A stretch of DNA of 64,000 nucleotides from an uncultured Lachnospiraceae bacterium (GCA_910585765.1 CAJUES010000004.1:1-64000); one strand, 5' to 3'; positions 7,832 to 17,359 are shown, numbered from the stretch's first letter. Notes: generated from the letters alone by a model not told the origin. Program-made: numbers and translations.

Positions 7832-8281
7832 ATGCACAACGAAAATCAGGAGAATGCAAAGAACGTCGAGACTGCCGAAAGTGTCGGGACTGTAGAAAGC
7901 ATTGATGCTGCAGAAAGTATCGGGAATGCAGAAAATACCAGGACTGTCGACAGTGTCGAGGCGGCACAGGAGAGCGGGGATATGGTGTGCGGGCACTGTT
8001 CCGAGAAGACCAAGGACCGTACGGGGAAAGAGTACAAGGACATGATCAACAGGCTGAGCCGCATCGAGGGGCAGGTCCGCGGGATCAAGAACATGGTCGA
8101 GAAGGACGCCTACTGTACGGATATACTGGTACAGGTGGCTGCGGTGAACGCGGCGCTCAACAGCTTCAACAGGGTGCTTCTGGCAAACCACATCAAGACG
8201 TGCGTGACACAGGATATCAGGGACGGCAAGGAGGAGACGGTCGACGAGCTGATCCAGACACTCAAAAAGCTGATGAAATAA
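7832..8281 (+). CDS. csoR: CsoR-type copper-sensing repressor
   Basis: 149 residues. The C-terminal 90 residues form the all-helical DUF156 fold (INRLSRIEGQVRGIKNMVE). The Cu(I) ligand triad is present as Cys95, His120 and Cys124, with the same spacing (25 and 4 residues) as in characterised CsoR proteins. The first 50 residues are an extra, acidic, repetitive extension (ETAESVGTVESIDAAES) not needed for the family, followed by a CGHC motif at about 53-56. It is upstream of copA, so it probably represses both genes until copper binds. Start ATG follows GGAGAGAAGGG. Confidence 0.88.
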   Translation: MHNENQENAKNVETAESVGTVESIDAAESIGNAENTRTVDSVEAAQESGDMVCGHCSEKTKDRTGKEYKDMINRLSRIEGQVRGIKNMVEKDAYCTDILVQVAAVNAALNSFNRVLLANHIKTCVTQDIRDGKEETVDELIQTLKKLMK

Positions 8282-8391
8282 AACCGGAAAACGTGTTTTA
8301 GGGGCATACTATGATCATATCGTGGATCATACTGTGATAGCGGGACCTTGCGTTCCGGTTCGATCATGCAGGGGAAGGGAGGCATATCAGG

Positions 8392-10998
8392 ATGGAGCAA
8401 TACACAGTGACAGGCATGAGCTGTGCAGCCTGCAGCGCGCGGGTGGAGAAGGCAGTGTCAAATGTGGCAGGGGTGAGTTCCTGCTCGGTCAGCCTGCTCA
8501 CGAATTCCATGGGCGTCGAGGGAAGCGCATCCGCGGACGAGGTGATCAGGGCGGTGGAGGAGGCAGGATACGGCGCCGCCGTCAAGGGGAGCCGCAGTGC
8601 CGCACAGACCGCGTTTTCCCACAGTGAGCAGGAGGAGATGCTGCGGGACAGGGAGACGCCTGTTCTGAGGCGCAGGCTGTGGTATTCCGTCGGTTTTCTG
8701 ATCGTACTGATGTATTTTTCGATGGGGCATATGATGTGGGACTTTCCGGTGCCTGCGGTGCTGGCGGACAATCATGTCGCGATGGGGCTGATACAGCTGC
8801 TGCTCACGGCTGCGGTCATGGTCATCAACCAGAAGTTTTTTATCAGTGGTTTCAGGAGCCTGTGGCACAGGGCGCCCAACATGGACACGCTCGTCGCGCT
8901 GGGCTCGACGGCGGCGTTTGTCTACAGCACCTATGCGCTGTTTGCCATGACGGACGCCCAGATGAGAAACGATCACGCGGCAGTCATGGGGTATATGCAC
9001 GAGTTTTACTTTGAGTCGGCAGCGATGATACTGACGCTGATCACAGTGGGAAAGATGCTGGAGGCGCGCTCCAAGGGAAGGACGACAGACGCGCTGAAAG
9101 GGCTGATGAAGATATCGCCGAAGACAGCGGTGGTGGTGCGCGGCAGCAGTGAGGAAAAGGTTCCGGTCGAGGAGGTTGCCGTGGGGGATCTCTTCGTGGT
9201 GAGACCGGGTGAGAGCATACCCGTCGACGGTGTTGTGCTGGAGGGAGAGAGTGCCGTGAACGAGGCGGCGCTGACAGGTGAGAGCATCCCTGTCGACAAG
9301 CAGGCCGGCGACAAAGTGTCCGCCGCGACGGTGAACCAGTCAGGATTTATCAAGTGCAGGGCTTCGAGGGTGGGGGAGGACACGACACTCTCCCAGATCA
9401 TCAAGATGGTGAGCGACGCCGCTGCCACGAAAGCGCCGATCGCGAAGGTGGCGGATAAGGTGTCGGGCGTGTTTGTACCGGCGGTGATCGCGATCGCGCT
9501 GGTCACGATTCTCGTGTGGCTTGCGGCGGGGCAGACAGTCGGGTTTGCGCTCGCCAGAGGGATCTCCGTGCTGGTGATCAGCTGTCCCTGCGCACTGGGG
9601 CTTGCGACGCCTGTGGCGATCATGGTCGGGAACGGCGTGGGCGCCAAAAACGGCATCATGTTCAAGACGGCAGTGTCGCTGGAGGAGGCAGGAAAAGTGT
9701 CGATCGTGGCGCTGGATAAGACCGGGACGATCACGAGCGGGGAACCGAAGGTGACAGACATCATACCGGCGGAGGGGATATCGGAGGACGAACTGGTCTC
9801 CGTGGCGTATGCGCTCGAGCAGAGGAGTGAGCATCCGCTTGCGCGCGCTGTCAATGAGTACGCCGAGGCGTATCTTGCAGACAGAAAAAGCGGGGTGGAG
9901 CCGCACATCCAGGTATCGGATTTTAGGGCACTTCCGGGAAACGGGTTGACGGCTGTGTGCAACGGCAGGCGGCTGTATGGCGGAAACGCCAGGTTTATCG
10001 GGGAGAAGGCTGCCATCGCGCAGGAATTTGTACAAAAGGCGGAGCGGCTGGCGGAGGAAGGCAAGACGCCCCTGTTTTTTGCACAGGAGTGCACCGGGGG
10101 ACCGGGAAGCGCTGACGGGTTATTGGGCGTGATCGCCGTGGCAGATGTCATCAAGGAGGACAGCAGGCAGGCGGTGGAGGAACTCAAAGGCATGGGGATC
10201 CATGTGGTCATGCTGACGGGCGACAATGCGCGGACCGCGAGCGCGATCGGGAGACAGGCGGGTGTCGACGAGGTGATCGCGGGGGTACTCCCCGACGGTA
10301 AGGAGAGTGTCATACGCAGCCTGATGGAGAAGGGCAGAACGGCGATGGTGGGCGACGGTATCAATGATGCGCCGGCGCTGACGAGAGCGGACATCGGCAT
10401 CGCGATCGGCGCCGGGACGGACATCGCAATCGACGCGGCGGATGTCGTGCTGATGAAGAGCCGTCTGCGGGATGTGCCCGCGGCGATCAGGCTGAGCCGC
10501 CATACGCTCAAAAATATCCACGAGAACCTGTTCTGGGCTTTTTTCTACAATATCATAGGGATCCCGCTGGCAGCAGGCGTGTGGATCCCGCTGTTTGGCT
10601 GGCAGCTCAATCCTATGTTCGGCGCTGCGGCGATGAGCCTGTCAAGCTTCTGCGTGGTGACGAATGCGCTGCGGCTGAACCTGATCGACATCTACAGTGC
10701 AAGGCGTGACAGGAGACGTCATCTGACGTGCAGGGAAAACAGTTCCGGCACGATAGATCATCATACAATGAAGGAAGGAGAAGGGAATATGACAAAGACA
10801 ATGAAGATCGAGGGCATGATGTGCGGGCACTGCGAGGCGAGGGTAAAGAAATGCCTCGAGGCGCTTGAGCAGGTGGCGGAGGCGGCGGTGAGCCACGAGG
10901 CAGGAACCGCAGTACTCACACTGCGTGCAGAGATCAGCGATGATGTCCTGAAAAAGACAGTTGAGGATCAGGACTACAAAGTGATCTCTGTGGAATAA
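8392..10998 (+). CDS. copA: Cu(+)-exporting P1B-type ATPase with fused C-terminal HMA domain
   Basis: 868 residues. Order: N-terminal heavy-metal domain (GMSCAAC, Cys11 and Cys14), membrane helices, actuator loop with LTGES, the metal-transport motif CPC at 398-400, the phosphorylation site DKTGT (Asp442), the hinge GDGIND, final helices ending near residue 770, and then an in-frame second HMA domain (GMMCGHC, Cys811 and Cys814) after a linker. It pumps Cu(I) out of the cytosol using ATP. The C-terminal part has its own ribosome site and ATG, so it may also be made as a separate chaperone. Lies directly behind csoR and probably shares its promoter. Confidence 0.93.
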   Translation: MEQYTVTGMSCAACSARVEKAVSNVAGVSSCSVSLLTNSMGVEGSASADEVIRAVEEAGYGAAVKGSRSAAQTAFSHSEQEEMLRDRETPVLRRRLWYSVGFLIVLMYFSMGHMMWDFPVPAVLADNHVAMGLIQLLLTAAVMVINQKFFISGFRSLWHRAPNMDTLVALGSTAAFVYSTYALFAMTDAQMRNDHAAVMGYMHEFYFESAAMILTLITVGKMLEARSKGRTTDALKGLMKISPKTAVVVRGSSEEKVPVEEVAVGDLFVVRPGESIPVDGVVLEGESAVNEAALTGESIPVDKQAGDKVSAATVNQSGFIKCRASRVGEDTTLSQIIKMVSDAAATKAPIAKVADKVSGVFVPAVIAIALVTILVWLAAGQTVGFALARGISVLVISCPCALGLATPVAIMVGNGVGAKNGIMFKTAVSLEEAGKVSIVALDKTGTITSGEPKVTDIIPAEGISEDELVSVAYALEQRSEHPLARAVNEYAEAYLADRKSGVEPHIQVSDFRALPGNGLTAVCNGRRLYGGNARFIGEKAAIAQEFVQKAERLAEEGKTPLFFAQECTGGPGSADGLLGVIAVADVIKEDSRQAVEELKGMGIHVVMLTGDNARTASAIGRQAGVDEVIAGVLPDGKESVIRSLMEKGRTAMVGDGINDAPALTRADIGIAIGAGTDIAIDAADVVLMKSRLRDVPAAIRLSRHTLKNIHENLFWAFFYNIIGIPLAAGVWIPLFGWQLNPMFGAAAMSLSSFCVVTNALRLNLIDIYSARRDRRRHLTCRENSSGTIDHHTMKEGEGNMTKTMKIEGMMCGHCEARVKKCLEALEQVAEAAVSHEAGTAVLTLRAEISDDVLKKTVEDQDYKVISVE
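10789..10998 (+). CDS. Possible separately translated CopZ-like copper chaperone (inside copA frame)
   Basis: AAGGAAGGAGAAGGG ends 3 bases before the ATG at 10789, a better ribosome site than many true genes here. Translation from it gives 69 residues: one complete HMA domain with [15 protein letters not shown], the size and form of CopZ, which carries Cu(I) to CopA. The upstream linker ([20 protein letters not shown]) is unlike a membrane protein end and looks like a former intergenic stretch read through. Whether it is made alone, as the fusion, or both cannot be told from sequence. Confidence 0.5.
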   Translation: MTKTMKIEGMMCGHCEARVKKCLEALEQVAEAAVSHEAGTAVLTLRAEISDDVLKKTVEDQDYKVISVE

Positions 10999-11022
10999 GG
11001 GATCAGGTGCTGTAAGGAAAGG

Positions 11023-11055
11023 TGCGCTGGCGGGATCAAAAGCCAGCGCATTTTT
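11023..11055 (+). terminator. Terminator after copA
   Basis: TGCGCTGGC (11023-11031) pairs with GCCAGCGCA (11042-11050), followed by TTTTTG. Confidence 0.88.
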
Positions 11056-11158
11056 GTGCACAGGGACACCCGCGGAAGAACGTGCAGCCGCATTGTGCAC
11101 ACAATTGCATCTTTTTGCACATAAGGCATACTTGAGTGTGTATTTTAATTAGAATATA

Positions 11159-11187
11159 TTGACAAAAATGTGTCAAAAAAGTAAGAT
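11159..11187 (+). promoter_or_regulatory. Promoter of the EAL response-regulator gene
   Basis: TTGACA (11159-11164), a 17-base spacer and TAAGAT (11182-11187). The segment TTGACA-aaaatg-TGTCAA is also an inverted repeat and could be an operator. The other ~70 bases between here and the gene show no riboswitch I recognise. Confidence 0.55.
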
Positions 11188-11260
11188 TAAAATGTGCTGT
11201 TGTCCATAAATACGGCTGCCGGGCGGATCAGAGCGGTCTGGCACAAAGGAGTTAACATAT

Positions 11261-13318
11261 ATGTATAGTAAAAACACAATATTACTGGTGGATGATGAGG
11301 AGATCGGCAAGAGAAGGCTCAGGGATGTGATCTCTGATGAGTTCGGAGTGCTGGATGCATCGGACGGTCAGGAGGCGCTTGAGATCCTTGCCGCCAATGT
11401 TGACAAAGTGGCGGTGATTGTGCTGGATCTGATCATGCCGGTCATGGATGGCTTTCAGTTTATGGCTGAGTTTCGCAGACATCAGGAGTACGACAACATT
11501 CCGGTGATCGTCGCCACCGCTAACGAGGACTGGCACTCTGAGCAGAAGTGTCTGGAGGCAGGTGTCTGGGATTTTGTCATGAAACCGTACAATCCGATGC
11601 TCCTGCGGTTCCGCATCAGGAATGCGATCGATAAGAGTCGTATGATCATGGTTGAGCGGGATGCAGTCACGGGACTATACACGAAGTTCAAATTTTACCG
11701 GGAGGTCCGTATGCTGCTTTTGGAGAATACGGAGAGGACGTTTGCGTTGGTGCGCTTTGACATCGACCGCTTCAAGATGATCAATAACTTTTACGGCATC
11801 AAGGAGGGCGACAGGGTGCTGCAGAGTGTCGCCGCGGAGCTGAGGCGGATCTCGACGGTATTTGACCGGTTTGTCTATGGCAGGATGGAGAATGATGTTT
11901 TTGTGGTGTGCATGCCGTTCAGGGAGGAGAATATCGATCTGCTCGTCAACGCACTCCAGATCAATCTGAGGAAAGTGAACAAGGACTATAATATCAAGGT
12001 GTCGTGCGGCGTGTATGTCATCAATGACGATACGCTGGATGTGACAGAGATGTATGACAGGGCTTATCTGGCGGCAAAGAGCTGTAAGGGCAGGTTTGTC
12101 CAGAGCATTGCGTACTATAACGAGAGCATGATCGAGGATATGCGGCAGGAGCAGTTCATCATCAACGAAGTGAACCGTGCCATCGAGGAGGAGCAGTTCG
12201 AGGTGTATCTGCAGCCGAAGATCAATCTGGCGACAGACTGCTCGTACGGCGCGGAGGCCCTGGTGCGCTGGAGGCACCCGGATCGGGGAATGATCTCTCC
12301 TGGGGAGTTCATACCGGTCTACGAGCGCAATGGCATTATCGGCAGGCTGGACCAGTACATGTGGCGCCATGTCTGCAAGCTGCTGCGCAGATGGCTTGAC
12401 GAGGGCAGGCAGCCGAACCCGATCTCTGTGAATGTGTCGAGGGTAAATATCTACAACCCGCAGCTGGTAAAGATCTTCAAGAAGCTGATCACCGAGTATC
12501 AGATCCCGGCAGAACTTCTGAATCTGGAGCTGACCGAGAGCGCTTTCATGGAGGATCAGGATCTGATCATGAAGACGATGAGCAATCTGCACAAGCTGGG
12601 CTTTAAGATCATGATGGATGATTTCGGAAGCGGCTACTCTTCCCTGAACGTCCTAAAGGACATGGAAGTCGACTATCTGAAGGTAGACATGAAGTTTCTG
12701 CAGGATCAGGAGGCGAACGGGAAAGGTGAGAAGGTTCTGACCTCCGTGATCCGCATGGCAAAATGGCTGCGCCTTCCGTCGATCGTGGAGGGCGTGGAGA
12801 CGATCGAGCAGGTGGATTTCCTCAAATGCATAGGGTGTGAGTACGCGCAGGGGTATTATTATGCGAAACCGATGACCGTTGCCGAGTATGAGGATTTCAT
12901 TGCCAGGGAAGCGTCGATGGGGACAAAGTGCAGAGCGGACGAGAATATCGCGATCATCAACGAGCTGTGGAACACGCGCTCGAATACCAGCAGGCTTTTT
13001 GACATGCTCGAGATACCGATCGCGGTGTATGAGTACAGAAATGAAAAGCTCGAACTGCTCAGGACGAACAGCCGGTATGAGAGTGAGATCATATTTGATA
13101 AAAATGTCAGCGAGAGTGAGCACAACAGGCGGATACAGTCGGAAAGGAGCATGCTGAGAGAGGCGTTTGCAAAGATCGTGCGGGGAGATTTCTGCGGACC
13201 GATGGAGTATGAGCTGACAGGTGGGATCTGGTATCGTGTGACAGTGAAGGTGATCGGGAGGCGGGCAGACACCATGATCATGATGGTCACATTCTGTGAG
13301 ATCAGTGAATATAGATAA
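11261..13318 (+). CDS. Response regulator with degenerate GGDEF and intact EAL domain
   Basis: 685 residues. Receiver domain at 1-125 with Asp56 in VLDLIMP; GGDEF fold at about 130-280; EAL domain at about 300-545; a PAS-like end at about 560-685. The GGDEF active-site loop reads YGRMENDVF (from 206) in place of RYGGDEF, so cyclase activity is very unlikely and the domain may be regulatory. The EAL domain keeps EALVR (332-336), the ELTES segment and DDFGSGYSSL, so it should hydrolyse c-di-GMP. Start ATG follows AAAGGAG. Its receiver closely resembles that of the HD-GYP protein 4 kb upstream (both have LDLIMPVMDGF). Confidence 0.92.
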   Translation: MYSKNTILLVDDEEIGKRRLRDVISDEFGVLDASDGQEALEILAANVDKVAVIVLDLIMPVMDGFQFMAEFRRHQEYDNIPVIVATANEDWHSEQKCLEAGVWDFVMKPYNPMLLRFRIRNAIDKSRMIMVERDAVTGLYTKFKFYREVRMLLLENTERTFALVRFDIDRFKMINNFYGIKEGDRVLQSVAAELRRISTVFDRFVYGRMENDVFVVCMPFREENIDLLVNALQINLRKVNKDYNIKVSCGVYVINDDTLDVTEMYDRAYLAAKSCKGRFVQSIAYYNESMIEDMRQEQFIINEVNRAIEEEQFEVYLQPKINLATDCSYGAEALVRWRHPDRGMISPGEFIPVYERNGIIGRLDQYMWRHVCKLLRRWLDEGRQPNPISVNVSRVNIYNPQLVKIFKKLITEYQIPAELLNLELTESAFMEDQDLIMKTMSNLHKLGFKIMMDDFGSGYSSLNVLKDMEVDYLKVDMKFLQDQEANGKGEKVLTSVIRMAKWLRLPSIVEGVETIEQVDFLKCIGCEYAQGYYYAKPMTVAEYEDFIAREASMGTKCRADENIAIINELWNTRSNTSRLFDMLEIPIAVYEYRNEKLELLRTNSRYESEIIFDKNVSESEHNRRIQSERSMLREAFAKIVRGDFCGPMEYELTGGIWYRVTVKVIGRRADTMIMMVTFCEISEYR

Positions 13319-13325
13319 TGTTTTT

Positions 13326-13356
13326 CAGGCGCAGCGAATATAGTTGCGCCTGTTTG
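13326..13356 (+). terminator. Terminator after the EAL gene
   Basis: CAGGCGCA (13326-13333) pairs with TGCGCCTG (13345-13352), followed by TTTG. A TATAAT box at 13366-13371 follows, 17 bases after TTGCGC, and may be the larB promoter. Confidence 0.6.
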
Positions 13357-13425
13357 TCTGATGTATTATAATAGACAAAGCGGCAGGGAGAGAGCGGAGA
13401 TCCCCGGCGGAAGGGTGGGACATGG

Positions 13426-14214
13426 ATGGAAGTAAAGGATATTCTTGAGCAGGTGCAGAGCGGCGGGATGACAGTGGATGAGGCGGAGAGACATCTGAGT
13501 CAGCAGGCGGCGCGGGATAGATCAGGCGAGTACTATGATGAGATGGGATTTGCGAAACTTGACATGCACAGGGAGGTCCGGACGGGCTTTCCGGAGGTCG
13601 TCTACTGTGCCGGCAAGCCGGATGCGTACCTGGTGTCGATATATCAAAAGCTGTATGAGAAAAACGGCGGTGTGTTCGGGACGAGGGCGAGCGAGACGCA
13701 GTATGAGCTGGTGCGCGGGGTGCTCCCGCAGGTGCAGTATGACAGGGTTTCCGGGATATTAAAGATAGAGGAGGATCCGCAGGGGAAGGCGGCGCAGCGC
13801 ATCGGAAAGATCGCTGTCTGCACTGCGGGGACAGCGGATATACCGGTGGCTGAGGAGGCGGCACAGACGGCGGAGTATTTTGGCAGCCGTGTCGAGCGGG
13901 TATACGATGTGGGCGTGAGCGGCATCTACCGGCTGCTGGCGCATACAGGCACGATACAGGAGGCAAACTGTGTGGTGGCAGTGGCAGGCATGGAGGGGGC
14001 GCTGGCGAGCGTGATCGGAGGGCTGGTCAGCAATCCGGTCATCGCGGTGCCGACGTCCGTCGGATACGGTGCGAGCATGCACGGTCTCTCCGCGCTGCTC
14101 ACGATGATCAACTCCTGTGCGAACGGCATTGCGGTGGTGAATATCGACAACGGTTACGGCGCGGGATATATGGCGACACAGATCAACCGTCTCGCGCAGG
14201 GGCAGCGTGCCTGA
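13426..14214 (+). CDS. larB: Nickel-pincer cofactor biosynthesis protein LarB
   Basis: 262 residues, full length for LarB, which carboxylates and hydrolyses nicotinic acid adenine dinucleotide in the first step of the nickel-pincer nucleotide pathway. It is related to PurE-type carboxylases; the C-terminal half shows TAGTADIPVAEEA, CVVAVAGMEGALASV, and the VPTSVGYG stretch with GLSALLTMINSCANG. It is followed after 67 bases by larC. LarE and the apo-racemase LarA are not in the window, so they would have to lie elsewhere. Confidence 0.92.
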   Translation: MEVKDILEQVQSGGMTVDEAERHLSQQAARDRSGEYYDEMGFAKLDMHREVRTGFPEVVYCAGKPDAYLVSIYQKLYEKNGGVFGTRASETQYELVRGVLPQVQYDRVSGILKIEEDPQGKAAQRIGKIAVCTAGTADIPVAEEAAQTAEYFGSRVERVYDVGVSGIYRLLAHTGTIQEANCVVAVAGMEGALASVIGGLVSNPVIAVPTSVGYGASMHGLSALLTMINSCANGIAVVNIDNGYGAGYMATQINRLAQGQRA

Positions 14215-14281
14215 GCGGGACGAAAGCAGATTTGAGAAAAAGAATTGAGAAAATGAGAGCAGATAAGGGAGATTGGGACAG

Positions 14282-15658
14282 ATGAGAAGAACATTGTACC
14301 TGGAATGCTATTCCGGAATCAGCGGGGACATGACTGTCGGCGCACTGCTGGATCTCGGCGCGGACAGAAAGGCGGTCGAGGAGGCGGTTGACAGCATCAG
14401 ACCGTTTGTGCAGGGATTTGACATCGCAGTGACGAGAGTGCAGAAGGCGGGCATTGACGCCTGTGATTTCAATGTGATGCTCGACAGGGAGCATGAGAAC
14501 CACGATCATGATATGGAGTATCTGCACGGACATGATCATGGGGAAGCGAATCCCCATGGACACGAACATCATCAGGTGCATGAGGAGGGACATCATCACG
14601 GGCATGACCACGGGGGAGAACACCACGGACATGGGGCGGTACATCATCATGCACACACAGGGCTGACAGAAATAACAGATGTTTTGAATAAGGCAAAACT
14701 CACGGATGGGGCAAGGGCACTGGCGATAAAGATCTTTGGCATTCTCGCCGAGGCGGAGGCAAAGGCACACGACAAGCCGTTGAGCGAGGTGCACTTCCAC
14801 GAGGTGGGCGCTGTGGATTCGATCGTGGACATCATGTCCGCCGCCGTATGCATGGATTCCCTGAAAGAAAAATATCATATAACAGATGTTACTGTATCGG
14901 AATTGTACGAGGGACACGGCAGTGTGCGCTGCCAGCACGGGATCCTGCCGGTGCCGGTTCCCGCGACGGCAAATATCATGGAGGCATATGGGCTCCCGGT
15001 GCACTTTATGGAGATGCAGGGAGAGTTCGTGACGCCGACAGGGGCTGCGATCGCCGCGGCAGTCAGGACGACAGAGCGTCTTCCCGGCAGCTGCAGGGTG
15101 GTGGCGCAAGGCGTCGGGGCAGGCAAGCGGAATTACGAGAAGGCGAGCCTGCTGAGGGCGATGATCATGGAGGTGCCAGAGGAGCGGCAGGATGCCATCT
15201 ACAAGCTCGAGTCCAACATTGACGACTGCCCGGGGGAGGCACTTGGCTATGTGATGGACAGGCTGTTCGATGCCGGGGCGCGGGATGTGTACTATACGCC
15301 GGTTTACATGAAAAAGAACAGGCCGGCATACCAGCTCAATGTGATCTGCATTGAACAGCACATTCCGAGGCTGGAGCAGATCATCTTCCGCGAGACGACC
15401 ACGATCGGCATCCGGAGAGTGGAGATGGAGCGCACCGTGATAGAGCGGGAGCAGCGTTTATATAACACGGGTTTGGGAAAAATAGAAGTGAAAGTGTGCG
15501 GTGACAGGATCTATCCCGAGTACGAGCCGCTGGCAGCAGCCTGCCGGGAGCGGGGGATCGCGTACCTTGATGCGTACAACAGGGTGTATGCGGAATTGAA
15601 CGGAGAGTGCGGTTCAAATGCCGCAAACAGGATGGAAGAGCAGAGGGAGAGAGCATGA
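14282..15658 (+). CDS. larC: Nickel insertion protein LarC
   Basis: 458 residues. LarC is a CTP-dependent nickel insertase that completes the nickel-pincer nucleotide. The N-terminal LYLECYSGISGDMTVGALLD, VHFHEVGAVDSIVDI, and PTGAAIAA motifs are family hallmarks; a histidine-rich loop at about residues 77-122 probably holds nickel. Both halves (LarC1 and LarC2) are in one uninterrupted frame, unlike the Lactobacillus gene where a frameshift joins them. The ATG at 14282 was chosen, 11 bases after AAGGGA. The stop overlaps the next start (ATGA). Confidence 0.92.
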   Translation: MRRTLYLECYSGISGDMTVGALLDLGADRKAVEEAVDSIRPFVQGFDIAVTRVQKAGIDACDFNVMLDREHENHDHDMEYLHGHDHGEANPHGHEHHQVHEEGHHHGHDHGGEHHGHGAVHHHAHTGLTEITDVLNKAKLTDGARALAIKIFGILAEAEAKAHDKPLSEVHFHEVGAVDSIVDIMSAAVCMDSLKEKYHITDVTVSELYEGHGSVRCQHGILPVPVPATANIMEAYGLPVHFMEMQGEFVTPTGAAIAAAVRTTERLPGSCRVVAQGVGAGKRNYEKASLLRAMIMEVPEERQDAIYKLESNIDDCPGEALGYVMDRLFDAGARDVYYTPVYMKKNRPAYQLNVICIEQHIPRLEQIIFRETTTIGIRRVEMERTVIEREQRLYNTGLGKIEVKVCGDRIYPEYEPLAAACRERGIAYLDAYNRVYAELNGECGSNAANRMEEQRERA

Positions 15659-16311
15659 GCAGCAGAAAGATAACAACAGTAATTTTTGATCTGGACGGGA
15701 CACTTCTGGACACTTTGGAGGATCTGAAGAACGCGACAAACCACGCGCTGCGGGTTTGCGGCATGCCGGAGCGGACGCTGGGCGAGATCCGGCAGTTTGT
15801 GGGAAACGGTGTGCGCAATCTCATGGTGCGCGCTGTGCCGCAGGGGGAGGAAAACCCTGGATTTGAGCGTGCCTTTGCGGTCTTCAAGGAATATTACGGG
15901 GAGCACTGCAACGATGAGACGAGGGCGTATGACGGCATACCAGCGCTATTGCAGGAATTAAAGAACGCTGGTTATGCGATGGCGATCGTCTCCAATAAGA
16001 TCGATTCGGCGGTGCAGGATCTGTGTGCCCGATATTTTCCGCAGGTGGATGTGGCGATCGGTGATCGGGAGAACCTGAGGAGAAAACCGGAGCCGGACAG
16101 TGTGTTCCTCGCGCTGAAGGCGCTCGGCAGGACAAGGGAGGAGGCTGTCTATGTCGGGGATTCCGATGTGGATCTTGCGACGGCACAGAATGCAGGGCTG
16201 CCCTGCATCAGCGTGCTCTGGGGCTTCCGGGACAGGGAATTTCTGGCAGCGCATGGCGCGACAACTTTTGTGGAAACGCCCAGTGAGATAACAAGTGTTT
16301 TGTCACGGTAG
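15655..16311 (+). CDS. HAD-family hydrolase, phosphoglycolate phosphatase-like
   Basis: 218 residues. Haloacid-dehalogenase phosphatase with the nucleophile and acid Asp12 and Asp14 in VIFDLDGTLLD, motif II in IVSNK, and motifs III-IV in RRKPEPD and VYVGDSDVD. A helical cap domain (about 20-90) marks it as the Gph/PGMB subgroup; LWGFRDREFL near the end resembles phosphoglycolate phosphatases. Substrate cannot be assigned. Overlaps larC by 4 bases, so it is cotranslated with the nickel-cofactor genes, perhaps to clear a phosphorylated by-product. Confidence 0.85.
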   Translation: MSSRKITTVIFDLDGTLLDTLEDLKNATNHALRVCGMPERTLGEIRQFVGNGVRNLMVRAVPQGEENPGFERAFAVFKEYYGEHCNDETRAYDGIPALLQELKNAGYAMAIVSNKIDSAVQDLCARYFPQVDVAIGDRENLRRKPEPDSVFLALKALGRTREEAVYVGDSDVDLATAQNAGLPCISVLWGFRDREFLAAHGATTFVETPSEITSVLSR

Positions 16312-16345
16312 TTATTGTTCTGGCGGTTTGGGCAGGGGGATGGAG

Positions 16346-16736
16346 ATGAGGATTGCGATCTGTGATGACGAGGAGGTGCAGCGCCTGCTGCTGCAGCGCT
16401 ATGTGCAGGAGTGGGCGCTGGACAGTAAAGTGGAGGTGGAGACGAGGTTCTTTGCCGGCGTCAAAGATCTGGTACATCGAGGCGATGGCGCACCAGTGCG
16501 TCCTGTACACGGAAGATACATCACATGTGTTATGTTCCTCGATCGGTGAGATGGCCAGGCAGCTGTGCAGCCGGAAGGAGTTTGTGCGCTGCCATCGGTC
16601 ATTCCTGGTGAATGTGCGCCATATCTCTGCGATCGTGAAGCCGGAGCTGGTTCTGGATGACAGGCGCAGGATCCCGGTGAGCCGGAGCGCGGAGAAAACG
16701 GTCAGCCAGGTGTTTATCGAATGGTATAAGGGATGA
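16346..16736 (+). pseudogene. LytTR-family response regulator with internal deletion and frameshift
   Basis: It begins as a normal AgrA/VirR-like regulator (MRIAICDDEEVQRLLLQRYV, ATG at 16346 after GGGGGATGGAG). After about 42 residues the receiver domain ends abruptly and the sequence continues in another frame with a complete LytTR DNA-binding domain (IWYIEA, then FVRCHRSFLVNVRHISAI, then IPVSRSA). Most of the receiver, including the phospho-Asp, about 80 residues, is missing. The product cannot be phosphorylated and the reading frame is broken. First of three damaged neighbours. Confidence 0.8.
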
Positions 16737-16740
16737 CTTT

Positions 16741-17080
16741 ATGATGTGGAAAATGACAGGGATAGTGGTGTTGCTGCTGGCAGTGCTCCTGATCAACCTG
16801 ATGCTGTGGCGCTTTGCGATGCCGGTGTATGTGAACCGCAGGATCTCGCGCTTCCAGAATGAGCTTGTCAACAGGCACTATGACGAGGTGGAGACGATGT
16901 ACCGCACGATGCGCGGCGCGGCGGCACGGGGGGCGTTTTCTCTCTGACAAGCAGGGAAATCACGGTTTCGGGCTGCTGCGGATCGATGATATCGTGGCAA
17001 AACACGGCGGATATCTGAACCGCAAGACGGAGGAAGGCGTGTTTGCGACGGAAGTGATGCTGCCCATGGAGCATATATAA
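16741..17080 (+). pseudogene. GHKL sensor kinase relic (AgrC-like) with internal deletion
   Basis: The start has one membrane segment (IVVLLLAVLLINLMLWRFAM) and a helix RISRFQNELVNRHYDEVETM leading to MYRTMRG, where a family member continues with WxHDYxNH holding the phospho-acceptor His. Instead the frame stops at 16947, and in another frame the last part of the ATPase domain appears (GNHGFGLLRIDDIV, the G2 box). The His and most of the catalytic domain are gone. It starts 5 bases after the damaged response regulator, so this was a two-component pair. Confidence 0.78.
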
Positions 17081-17096
17081 ATATATGATGCAGAAG

Positions 17097-17130
17097 GGCG
17101 CTTATTGGAGAAGACCAATAGGCGCCTTTT
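17097..17130 (+). terminator. Terminator after the sensor-kinase relic
   Basis: GGCGCTTATTGG (17097-17108) pairs with CCAATAGGCGCC (17115-17126) with one G-T pair, followed by TTTT. Confidence 0.8.
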
Positions 17131-17152
17131 GTCATGCCCGGTTGCATCATGC

Positions 17153-17359
17153 TAGAGCGTGTTCCAAAATTCATTCCCGCCATCTGCAAAGCGACGCGTA
17201 TGCGTCGCATTCACCACTTTGCGTGATATTTGCACCACATTCAGTCGACGTAAGGCATTGCACTTTATGCCTTTGCCCCCTACGCCTCCTTCATTTGGCA
17301 CAAATCTCCCACAAATTGTGACGCACATCTGCCAGAAAGCAATTTTGAAACACGCTCTA
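17153..17359. mobile_element. MITE-like element, family A, copy 1
   Basis: 207 bp without coding capacity. The ends are inverted repeats: TAGAGCGTGTTCCAAAATT on the left and, on the complement of the right, TAGAGCGTGTTTCAAAATT, differing at one position. The body matches copy 2 (34444-34607) in the reverse direction, for example the shared stretches CACTTTGCGTGATATTTGC and TCCTTCATTTGGCACAAAT. Copy 1 has an extra hairpin around GACGCGTATGCGTC. It sits exactly where the exporter gene that follows loses its membrane domain. Confidence 0.75.

Noticed and set aside
9006..10511. 501-codon frame on the minus strand
   Set aside because: Shadow of copA; Ser/Thr/Pro-rich low-complexity translation.
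14282..15658. Programmed frameshift in larC
   Set aside because: The gene is a single open frame with both halves present.
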